NCBI GenBank assembly: GCA_947565445.1
Contig: CANOGC010000005.1
Location: 1-46,147, forward strand
Direction of reading: 5' to 3'
DNA length: 46,147 nucleotides
Source of the DNA: an uncultured Clostridium sp.
GTDB lineage: Bacteria; Bacillota; Clostridia; TANB77; CAG-508
The notes under the pieces were generated by a model. That model was not told the origin of the DNA and searched no databases. It saw nothing but the letters and a program-made list of their open reading frames with translations. This document shows, piece after piece, positions 8,651 to 15,600 of this stretch; the stretch's first letter is position 1, and each line of letters opens with the position of its first letter. The translations under genes and the position numbers were made by a program.

Positions 8651-9217
8651 ATGGAAATATATGTATTAAGGCATGGGCAAACAGATTATAATGTTAAAAA
8701 TGTATTTCAAGGACAGACAGATATACCATTAAATGAAGTAGGAATCGAGCAAGCCAAAGAAGTAGCTGTAAAATTTAAAAACATAAAAGTAGATGCAATT
8801 TTAGTTTCTCCATTAACAAGAGCTAAACAAACAGCAAAATATGTAAGTGAAATAACAAAAGTACCAGTTCAAATTGAAGAGAGACTAATAGAGAGAAGCT
8901 TTGGAGATATGGAAGGACATCACAGTAAAGAAGACTGTAATATTCAAATGTTATCAGATTATGACAAAAATTATAATATTTGTAATGTAGAGCCAATACA
9001 AGATTTATTTAAAAGAGTATATTCTTGTATGGATTCAATCGTTGAAAAATTTAAAGATAAAGATATTGTATTAGTAACTCACGCTTGTGTAGCACAAGCA
9101 ATAGAATGTTATTGTAATGGAATGCCAAAAGATAAAGATATTTTATCATTAACATTAAAAAATGGAGAAGTTAGAAAATATGAAATTCAAAGGCAGATGG
9201 ATTTTGAAGAAAGATAG
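8651..9217 (+). CDS. Histidine phosphatase family protein (possible glucosyl-3-phosphoglycerate phosphatase)
   Basis: A 188-residue cytoplasmic phosphatase of the phosphoglycerate mutase superfamily. The phospho-accepting histidine is in LRHGQTDYN (H8). SPLTRAKQTA near residue 57 and ERSFGDMEG near residue 86 are standard, and the second catalytic histidine is in VTHACVAQAIE near residue 143. The position directly behind the GpgS-like gene suggests removal of phosphate from glucosyl-3-phosphoglycerate to give glucosylglycerate, as the histidine phosphatase GpgP does in mycobacteria. That role is inference; cobalamin or general sugar-phosphate phosphatases have the same motifs. Confidence 0.85.
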   Translation: MEIYVLRHGQTDYNVKNVFQGQTDIPLNEVGIEQAKEVAVKFKNIKVDAILVSPLTRAKQTAKYVSEITKVPVQIEERLIERSFGDMEGHHSKEDCNIQMLSDYDKNYNICNVEPIQDLFKRVYSCMDSIVEKFKDKDIVLVTHACVAQAIECYCNGMPKDKDILSLTLKNGEVRKYEIQRQMDFEER

Positions 9218-9229
9218 GAGAAATCATAT

Positions 9230-10111
9230 ATGGCGAATAATTCATATATAACAGTGTTAAGCACAGAGGATTATTTAGGAGGAGTTCTATGTTTAGTAGA
9301 ATCTTTAAGGAAAACGGGAACCAATTATCCAATTAGTGTGCTTATAACAAATTCAATATCTATGAAAACAGAGCAAATATTAAAAAACTATAATTTAAAT
9401 GTTATAAGAAGAAATAAAATTAATATACCAAACTCTATTAAAAGTAAAAATGATATAGGAACATTTTCGCATTGGACAAATACATTCGACAAATTACTTA
9501 TATTTGAATTAACACAGTTTGACAAATTAGTATATTTAGATAGCGATATGTATGTAAGAAAAAATATTGATGAATTATTTGAAAAAGAAAACATGTCAGC
9601 TACAATAGATAGAAGAAATGGACCATTTATTAATAAAGAGTGGATGAAACTAACATCTGGATTGATGGTGATAGAACCTAAAAAATGTATAATTTCGCAT
9701 TTTTTAAACATAATTGTAGATATAGAAAGCAAAAGAGAATCTATAGGAGACCAAGATATTTTACAAGAATATGATACAGAATGGGAAAAGAAAAAAAATT
9801 TACATTTAGATGTAAAATACAACATGTTTTTTCCGCATATAGATTATTATACAAAGTATAGTAACTATACATTAAATGATATATATATAGTGCATTTCAT
9901 ATATTCTAAGAAACCATTTCATTTGGTAGAAGAGCAAATACCACAATATATTAAATTTATTCAAGACAGAAAAAGAATTTGTTATGAAAGAAATAAAATA
10001 AAATGTATGGAAGATTATATGTTATGTGGAAATAGAAATGAAGAAAAGATATTAAAAGAGTATTTTGAATTATTAAAAGTGATAAGAGTGAATTTAAGCA
10101 AATTTGATTAA
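9230..10111 (+). CDS. Glycosyltransferase family 8 (glycogenin/LgtC-like)
   Basis: A 293-residue GT-A enzyme. The opening YITVLSTEDYLGGVLCLVESLRK-type start, FDKLVYLDSDMYV near residue 100 with the GT8 DXD motif, the NEW-type loop KEWMKLTSGLMVIEP near residue 140 and GDQDILQEY near residue 175 match GT8 retaining glucosyl/galactosyltransferases. It is third in the operon after the GpgS-like and phosphatase genes (12-base gaps), so it may extend or use the same sugar product. The last 70 residues are basic and helical. The acceptor is unknown. Confidence 0.85.
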   Translation: MANNSYITVLSTEDYLGGVLCLVESLRKTGTNYPISVLITNSISMKTEQILKNYNLNVIRRNKINIPNSIKSKNDIGTFSHWTNTFDKLLIFELTQFDKLVYLDSDMYVRKNIDELFEKENMSATIDRRNGPFINKEWMKLTSGLMVIEPKKCIISHFLNIIVDIESKRESIGDQDILQEYDTEWEKKKNLHLDVKYNMFFPHIDYYTKYSNYTLNDIYIVHFIYSKKPFHLVEEQIPQYIKFIQDRKRICYERNKIKCMEDYMLCGNRNEEKILKEYFELLKVIRVNLSKFD

Positions 10112-10124
10112 TGGAGAATAGAAA

Positions 10125-11588
10125 GTGAAGAAAAAGTTACTATTTATTATAGCAATAGTATTAATGATATTAAATATATGTATAACTGTACAAGCAGATA
10201 TGGTAAAGATAACTTTACCTAATAATTTTAAAGCAAGTACACAAAATACTGAAACAGAGCAATATAAACATGTTTATATGCATGCAACAAATGACGAACA
10301 AAATGAATCAATTATGCTTGTACAGTTAGAAAATGAGCTAACTAAAAGTGTAGTTAGCTTAAAACAGTTAAATGAAGAAAGTATGAATGAGTTTTTAGTG
10401 GAATATAAAAAGACAAAAGAGCAAGATGAACAGATTGTACTAAAACAAGAAACATACGAAAAAGATGATATGTTTTTTATAGATACTATATTAGAGCAAA
10501 AGACAAATGATAACTGGGTTCAAACTAATGAATATTATACGATTCATGAAGGAAGAGCTATTATTATTTCATATAGCTTTTTAAATAAAGAGGTAGATAC
10601 AAATAAGGTAAGAAGCGTAATAGATAGTGTATCTATTACTGATGAGGAACTTGTCTCACAAAAAGAAAAAAACTATACTAATACAATTATTTTAGGTATT
10701 GCTATTTTAGTTTTAATAGTAATATACATTATAAAACAAACCAAATTCAAAACTCAAATTGATGAAAATGAAAAACAAACAATAATACAAAAAGTAATAA
10801 AATATATGAGCAAAATAGATTATTCTAAGTTTAAAGGGATACTTATTTTGTTTGTAGTTACCATTATACTAAATAGTATCAATTTATCGTATGGAATAAT
10901 AAATTTAGGCTTTAATGAAAATATTTCTTATGAAGGAATTGCAAAAGCATATAATATATTTTCAATTATACAAAATATAGCCCAACTATTAGGAATTATA
11001 TATATTGCATATTGCCTAACAAAAAGAAAAGCAAAATCTATAAACAAAATTAAGAAAACATTTATTATTATGTTAGTAGTAGTAATTCTATTAACAACAA
11101 TTAGAATAGCACTAAATATAAACACAAGTGATTTTTGGTACTATTTTAAAATGGAACTACAAGTAATGTCAAGGAGTATATTATATATTACTGTTTGGTA
11201 CTTGTATTTTAGAAATTCTATTCGTGTATCAGTTTATTATGGAGAAAAAACTTTAGAGCAAATTATAACAAATCCAAAGAAACTGTACCAAGAGAATTTA
11301 GTAAACAAAAAAATAATGGAATTTAAGCTAATAGAGTATTTTGAGAACCAAAAGGCATTAGATTATGAAAGTGGAATTTACATTAATAAACTACCAAAAG
11401 AATATGCAAAAAGTATAACTTTATCAAATTTAAATACTAAAAGAATAATTAGATTAAAAAGAGCAAAATACTATTTAAGTAAAAAAGATTTAGAAAGTCC
11501 AAAAACAGAACAAAGACAAATATTAAAAATAGTTGGAATATCTATACTTATATACATTATAGCAGTACTTTTATTATATAGTTTTTAA
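10125..11588 (+). CDS. Membrane protein with extracellular N-domain and DUF2569-like region
   Basis: A 487-residue protein. An N-terminal hydrophobic signal segment (residues 4-24) is followed by about 160 extracytoplasmic residues rich in Glu, Gln and Thr, and a membrane helix near 186-206. Four more helices follow between about 238 and 365. The second set ends in ILYITVWYLYFRNSIRVSVYYG, resembling the end of DUF2569 proteins, and one last helix closes the C-terminus. Translation starts at GTG behind GGAGA (10113-10117). It is the last gene of the operon. The function is unknown; an envelope role is likely from topology. Confidence 0.65.
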   Translation: MKKKLLFIIAIVLMILNICITVQADMVKITLPNNFKASTQNTETEQYKHVYMHATNDEQNESIMLVQLENELTKSVVSLKQLNEESMNEFLVEYKKTKEQDEQIVLKQETYEKDDMFFIDTILEQKTNDNWVQTNEYYTIHEGRAIIISYSFLNKEVDTNKVRSVIDSVSITDEELVSQKEKNYTNTIILGIAILVLIVIYIIKQTKFKTQIDENEKQTIIQKVIKYMSKIDYSKFKGILILFVVTIILNSINLSYGIINLGFNENISYEGIAKAYNIFSIIQNIAQLLGIIYIAYCLTKRKAKSINKIKKTFIIMLVVVILLTTIRIALNINTSDFWYYFKMELQVMSRSILYITVWYLYFRNSIRVSVYYGEKTLEQIITNPKKLYQENLVNKKIMEFKLIEYFENQKALDYESGIYINKLPKEYAKSITLSNLNTKRIIRLKRAKYYLSKKDLESPKTEQRQILKIVGISILIYIIAVLLLYSF

Positions 11589-11597
11589 AAACATATT

Positions 11598-11640
11598 ACA
11601 CCTTAAAATATCTTTCATAAGATATTTAGAGGTGTTTTTT
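11598..11640 (+). terminator. Terminator hairpin that also contains the next gene's ribosome binding site
   Basis: ACACCT (11598-11603) pairs with AGGTGT (11630-11635), and AAATATCTT (11606-11614) pairs with AAGATATTT (11619-11627) across a TCAT loop, followed by six T. The right arm holds AGAGGTG, the only ribosome binding site for the ATG at 11641. Confidence 0.75.
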
Positions 11641-12132
11641 ATGAGAGAAATAGAGTACAATAGAAAGTTAGCAAAAGAATATGCTAAAAAGTGGGCATAT
11701 TTAAGAAATCCTAAATACTATAATTATGAAAATGTAGGAGGAGATTGCACAAACTTTGTGTCACAATGCATTTTTAGTGGTTGTGGCATAATGAATTATA
11801 ATAAAAATGGTTGGTACTATAATAATGCAAATGACAAAAGTCCATCATGGACTGGGGTAGAGTTCTTAAATGAATTTTTATTAAACAATAAGTCAGTAGG
11901 ACCATATGGTAAAATCGTTAAAATTTCTGAGCTTATGGAAGGAGATATAATACAACTATCTTTTGATGGCATAACATTTGCACATAGTTTAATGATAGTA
12001 GAAAAACTAGCAGATGATTTTGATAATATTTTTGTTGCAACACATACATTAGATTCATATGGAAGAACAGTGTCAAGTTATGTTTTTCAAGATATAAGGG
12101 GTATTCATATTGAAGGGATAAGAAAATGGTGA
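11641..12132 (+). CDS. Putative amidase domain protein (Amidase_6-like)
   Basis: A 163-residue protein resembling the Cys-His amidase domain (Amidase_6) of Clostridia. The order is YNRKLAKEYAKKWAYLRNP, then the nucleophile motif GGDCTNFVSQCIF near residue 38, SPSWTGVEFLNEFL near residue 73, and the catalytic His region FAHSLMIVEKL near residue 116, ending at GIHIEGIRKW. No signal peptide is seen, so it would act inside the cell or be released by lysis. I place the start at ATG 11641, 6 bases after AGAGGTG. An upstream in-frame GTG (11632) lies within the hairpin and has no ribosome binding site. The substrate may be a cell-wall peptide or other amide. Confidence 0.75.
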   Translation: MREIEYNRKLAKEYAKKWAYLRNPKYYNYENVGGDCTNFVSQCIFSGCGIMNYNKNGWYYNNANDKSPSWTGVEFLNEFLLNNKSVGPYGKIVKISELMEGDIIQLSFDGITFAHSLMIVEKLADDFDNIFVATHTLDSYGRTVSSYVFQDIRGIHIEGIRKW

Positions 12133-12238
12133 CAAAAAATTACTTTATTTAATTACAGAATTAGAATGAATATGATTAAAACAATTGAAAATATAGTAAG
12201 TTTGTGCTAAGATATATATTATAGTGGAGGTACAAGAA

Positions 12239-12583
12239 ATGCCTAAAGTTCCAAAGAATATAGAAAATGCTATAAATGAATTCGTGAGTGGTATAAATAG
12301 TATATTAAAAAACCGAGTTAAGAAAATTATTCTATATGGTTCTTATGCTAGAGGTGATTATAGAAAAAATTCGGATTTAGATATTATGGTTCTAACAGAT
12401 TTATCAGAGGAAGAAATTACTGACATGAGAACTGAATTGTGGGATTATTCCTATGATATAGGATTAGACAATGATATTGTCATATCTGCATTATTGAAAA
12501 ACATTGATGATTTTAACTATTGGCTAGATACATTACCTTTTTATATGAATGTACAAAAGGAAGGAGTTGTGCTAAATGGATAA
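12239..12583 (+). CDS. mntA: MNT-type nucleotidyltransferase (MntA-like antitoxin)
   Basis: A 114-residue minimal nucleotidyltransferase. LYGSYARGDYRKNSDLDIMV (about residues 34-53) is the exact GSx10DxD signature of the family, which binds Mg-ATP. The partner HEPN gene overlaps by 8 bases. In characterised HepT/MntA pairs the nucleotidyltransferase AMPylates the HEPN toxin and silences it; that role here is by analogy. GGAGG (12226-12230) fixes the start at ATG 12239; an earlier in-frame GTG overlaps the ribosome binding site. A CGG triplet at 12372 is out of frame. Confidence 0.85.
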   Translation: MPKVPKNIENAINEFVSGINSILKNRVKKIILYGSYARGDYRKNSDLDIMVLTDLSEEEITDMRTELWDYSYDIGLDNDIVISALLKNIDDFNYWLDTLPFYMNVQKEGVVLNG

Positions 12584-12977
12584 AAAAGCAATCGAACTTG
12601 CAAAATATAGACTAGAAAGAGCAAAGCAAGATTTGCAAGACACAGAACTATTATATAAAAATAATAGTTTGCTTTCAGCAAATAATAGAGCCTATTATGC
12701 TATATTTCATGCAATTCAAGCAGTATTAGCAATAGAAAGAGTGGATTTTAAGAGACATAAAGATGCTATAGGATATTTTAATAAAAATTATATTAATAAA
12801 GAGATATTTCCAAGAACATTAGGTAGAAAAATAGGGCAAGCTTTCCAAATTAGAGAAGATAGCGATTATGATTACAAATTTATACCTAAAATTGAACAAA
12901 CAGAAAATCAACTAGAGACTGCGAAAGAGTTGATTAGTCTTGTAGAAGAATACATAAATAATAGTGAAATTAAATAA
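12576..12977 (+). CDS. hepT: HEPN domain protein (HepT-like toxin)
   Basis: A 133-residue all-helical HEPN protein. The segment NNRAYYAIFHAIQAVL near residue 38 has the Arg-x6-His form of the HEPN RNase motif, with adjacent tyrosines that are candidate sites for AMPylation. The N-terminal helix KYRLERAKQDLQDTELLY is typical of family members paired with MNT nucleotidyltransferases. Translational coupling with mntA (8-base overlap) is usual for such modules. Predicted activity is RNA cleavage when not modified. Confidence 0.82.
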   Translation: MDKKAIELAKYRLERAKQDLQDTELLYKNNSLLSANNRAYYAIFHAIQAVLAIERVDFKRHKDAIGYFNKNYINKEIFPRTLGRKIGQAFQIREDSDYDYKFIPKIEQTENQLETAKELISLVEEYINNSEIK

Positions 12978-13002
12978 AAAGTAATAAAGAGGGAGAGGAA
13001 GC

Positions 13003-13560
13003 ATGTACATAGTTGTGGGTTTAGGAAACCCAGAAGAAGATTATAGTAAAACAAGACACAATATGGGATTTGATGTGGTTAATCAAATTGCAAAAGAATA
13101 TAGTGTTCCGCTTAATAAAAAGAAATTTGATGCTATTTATGGAGAGATTTCTATAGAAGGCGAAAAAGTAATTCTAGTAAAACCACAAACATATATGAAT
13201 TTAAGTGGTAATTCTGTAAGGCAATTTGTAGGGTTTTATAAAGTTCAAATGGAAAATCTAATCATTATTTATGATGATATGGATATAGAAAAAGGAAGTA
13301 TTAAAATACGTAAAAAAGGTGGACCAGGAAACCATAATGGAATGAAATCAGTTGAAAAAGAAATGGTGTCAGATACATTCCCAAGAGTTCGTGTAGGAAT
13401 TGGAACACCAGAATTTAAAAATGATGTTATAAATTATGTATTAGGACATATTCCAGAAGAAGAATACGAAATACTTCAAAATGGGATTAAACAAGCATCA
13501 AGTGCTACAATAGATATTATAAAAAATGGAATAGACCATGCAATGAATAAATACAATTAG
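13003..13560 (+). CDS. pth: Peptidyl-tRNA hydrolase
   Basis: Cleaves peptidyl-tRNA released from stalled ribosomes. The 185-residue length is standard. VVGLGNPEEDYSKTRHNMGF holds the catalytic His (H19) and Asn (N9). KPQTYMNLSG near residue 63 and IIYDDMDIEKGSI near residue 87 carry the substrate loop and catalytic Asp, and GGPGNHNGMKS near residue 106 is the family signature. The ribosome binding site is GGGAGAGGA (12991-12999). It lies 12 bases before the RNase E/G gene. In an organism with frequent stalling or frameshifting this enzyme would be important, but its presence is universal. Confidence 0.97.
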   Translation: MYIVVGLGNPEEDYSKTRHNMGFDVVNQIAKEYSVPLNKKKFDAIYGEISIEGEKVILVKPQTYMNLSGNSVRQFVGFYKVQMENLIIIYDDMDIEKGSIKIRKKGGPGNHNGMKSVEKEMVSDTFPRVRVGIGTPEFKNDVINYVLGHIPEEEYEILQNGIKQASSATIDIIKNGIDHAMNKYN

Positions 13561-13572
13561 AAAGGTTATGTA

Positions 13573-14760
13573 ATGAAGGAAATAGTAATTAATGTAGATA
13601 ACAACCAAAACAAAACAATCATGCTAGTAGAAAATGGAAATCTATTAGAACAATATGAAGAAAATAGCAAAACTAAAAGATTAGAAGGAAATATATATGT
13701 TGGTAAAATTCAGAATGTATTACAAGGAATGCAAGCAGCATTTGTAGACATTGGAGAAAAGAAAAACACATTTATACATATTAAAGACATTCTACCTAAG
13801 GTAGATACAAAAAAAGATGACCCAGAAGAGGCAGTAAAAAACAATAATATTAAAGATATAGTAAAAGTAGGAATGAAAGTATTAGTACAAGTAAAACGTG
13901 ATAGTACTAACAAAAAGGGAGCAAGAGTATCTACTCATATAAACTTAGCAGGAAGATTTTCAGTAATTATGCCAGGAGTAGAGTTTATTACAATTTCTCA
14001 GAAAATCGAAGACAAAAAAGAAAAGAACCGCTTAATGGAAATTATTAAAAAGAATATTCCTAAAAATATTGGTATTATAGTAAGAACATCCGCAGAGGGA
14101 AAAAGCGAAGAAGAAATTGTAAAAGACATGAACCAAATCATCAAAACATGGGAAAATATAAAAAAAGAAGCACAAAATGAAAAAGAAGTGCCAAAATTAA
14201 TTTATGAAAATTCGCAAATTATTAAAAGAATTTTCATAGATTTAATAGACCAAGATATTGAAAAAATTATTGTAAATAATGAGCAAGAAGAAAAAGAAAT
14301 AAAGGATATGTTAAAAGAAAATGGGCAAGAGATAAATGTAGTTTTAAAGAAACAAGAAACTTTATTTGATATGTATGATTTAGGAGCTCAATTAGAAAAA
14401 ATACAAAATCGAAAAATCTGGTTAAAATGTGGAGGATTTATTACTATAGATAAAACAGAAGCATTAACTGCAATAGATGTAAACTCAGGAAAATATATTG
14501 GGACAAAAAGTTTAGAACAAACAGTATACACAGTAAATAAAGAGGCAAGTATTGAGATTGCAAAACAATTACGTTTACGCGATATTGGAGGAATTATTAT
14601 TATCGATTATATAGATATGCAAGAAAAGGAACATAAGCAAAAGATTATAGATGTATTACACGAAAACTTAAAAAACGATCGTTCTAAAACACAGATTGTT
14701 GGTTTTACAGAATTAAATTTACTAGAAATGACAAGAAAACATATGTGTAGTAATGACTAA
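13573..14760 (+). CDS. rng: Ribonuclease E/G family protein, short C-terminus
   Basis: A 395-residue endoribonuclease of the RNase G type. An S1 domain lies at residues 30-100 (GNIYVGKIQNVLQGMQAAFV). The catalytic DNase I-like subdomain includes KCGGFITIDKTEALTAIDVN near residue 293 and RDIGGIIIIDYIDM near residue 335, which carry the conserved Asp pair for Mg2+. The protein stops at LLEMTRKHMCSND. In longer homologs sequence continues after EMTRK into the zinc-link region, so the tetramerising CxxC part is missing. No CGG lies at this end, so the short form differs from the frameshifted genes. A long inverted repeat starts 24 bases after the stop. Confidence 0.88.
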   Translation: MKEIVINVDNNQNKTIMLVENGNLLEQYEENSKTKRLEGNIYVGKIQNVLQGMQAAFVDIGEKKNTFIHIKDILPKVDTKKDDPEEAVKNNNIKDIVKVGMKVLVQVKRDSTNKKGARVSTHINLAGRFSVIMPGVEFITISQKIEDKKEKNRLMEIIKKNIPKNIGIIVRTSAEGKSEEEIVKDMNQIIKTWENIKKEAQNEKEVPKLIYENSQIIKRIFIDLIDQDIEKIIVNNEQEEKEIKDMLKENGQEINVVLKKQETLFDMYDLGAQLEKIQNRKIWLKCGGFITIDKTEALTAIDVNSGKYIGTKSLEQTVYTVNKEASIEIAKQLRLRDIGGIIIIDYIDMQEKEHKQKIIDVLHENLKNDRSKTQIVGFTELNLLEMTRKHMCSND

Positions 14761-14783
14761 AGTAAAAGAAGAATAGTATAAAA

Positions 14784-14936
14784 AATGTAGTAATATAAAA
14801 TTAAAAACGAGTTCGACCTGTTAGCCAAAGGTGTCATATTTCTTTTTCTCAAAGTATAGTGTGTATCTTTCTTATTAAAACCAATCATACTAAAGCGCCG
14901 TGGAGAACGGAATTTTTAATTTTATATTACTACATT
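14784..14936. repeat. 24-bp perfect inverted repeat flanking a 105-base core
   Basis: The 24 bases at 14784-14807 are the exact reverse complement of 14913-14936. The core (14808-14912) is more GC-rich than its surroundings and can form smaller pairings, for example GACC with GGTGTC. No ORF is present. It may be a structured RNA, a long terminator between rng and bofA, or a MITE-like element. I see no clear target-site duplication. It matches no RNA family I recognise. Confidence 0.6.
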
Positions 14937-14972
14937 GATAATATTTACTAGTAATAAAAGGGGGGGAGAAAA

Positions 14973-15233
14973 ATGGACTTTACTATGATTTTACCAATAC
15001 TAATTGGAGTAGGGATTTTATTTATAGTACTAAAATTATTAGCATTACCAATGAAATTAATTATAAAACTTGTAATTAACGGAATTGTTGGCGGTATTCT
15101 AATATTTGTAGTAAACCTAATTGGAGCAAACTTCGGCTTTATGATAGACTTAAATTGGATTACAGCATTAATAGTAGGAATTCTAGGTGTTCCAGGAGTA
15201 ATAATAGTAGCAATACTACAATTTATACTATAA
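14973..15233 (+). CDS. bofA: BofA, inhibitor of pro-sigma-K processing
   Basis: An 86-residue integral membrane protein with three hydrophobic segments and the family's C-terminal pattern WITALIVGILGVPGVIIVAIL. In endospore formers BofA holds the intramembrane protease SpoIVFB inactive in the outer forespore membrane until the sigma-K checkpoint. It points to a sporulating host. The ribosome binding site is GGGGGGAG (14961-14968). Its three CGG triplets (15080, 15092, 15134) all lie across codon boundaries. Confidence 0.85.
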   Translation: MDFTMILPILIGVGILFIVLKLLALPMKLIIKLVINGIVGGILIFVVNLIGANFGFMIDLNWITALIVGILGVPGVIIVAILQFIL

Positions 15234-15339
15234 TACTACAAAACTCTTTTATTTTCTAGCAAATTATGATAAAATAGATACATAAGTAATACTTCTGTAA
15301 CACTAAAACTATGAGGCAATATGCCAGAAAGGGAAAGCA

Positions 15340-15570
15340 ATGCTAGAGTTGAAAGAAAAATTTACATTTCGTGGACAAGAAGAGTATTGTTTCTATAAAG
15401 TCAATCCAGATTCATATCGACTAACTTCTAATAGAGATGGTGAAGTTATATGTACATATGAAGTAAAAGGAGACAATATAGAGGTGTCCAAAATGGACAC
15501 AGCGAATACTTATTTTTTTCGTGACGAGGCAATAAAAAAAGGCATACAGGAAATTAACAACAAAAAATAG
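15340..15570 (+). CDS. Small protein of unknown function
   Basis: A 76-residue soluble protein preceded by GAAAGGGAAAG. It has a beta-rich pattern (EEYCFYKVNPDSYRLTS, then ICTYEVKGDNIEVSKM) and a lysine-rich helical end. I do not recognise the family. Its last codons form the left arm of the bidirectional terminator shared with the convergent acyl-CoA ligase gene. Confidence 0.6.
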   Translation: MLELKEKFTFRGQEEYCFYKVNPDSYRLTSNRDGEVICTYEVKGDNIEVSKMDTANTYFFRDEAIKKGIQEINNKK

Positions 15571-15600
15571 GGCATTGCCCTTTTTTTGTTGTTAATTTCC
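15549..15600. terminator. Bidirectional terminator built from both convergent coding ends
   Basis: An 18-base arm at 15549-15566 is perfectly complementary to 15583-15600, with an inner GGGC/GCCC stem. Runs of A and T flank the apex, so it can end transcripts from both strands. The left arm is coding for the small protein and the right arm for the ligase. Confidence 0.85.

Noticed and set aside
10928-11125. Reverse-strand open frames inside long genes
   Set aside because: They have no ribosome binding sites or recognisable domains and overlap well-supported genes; the AT-rich codon use makes such frames common.
14784-14936. The inverted-repeat element as an insertion sequence
   Set aside because: The core is too short for a transposase and I see no target-site duplication.
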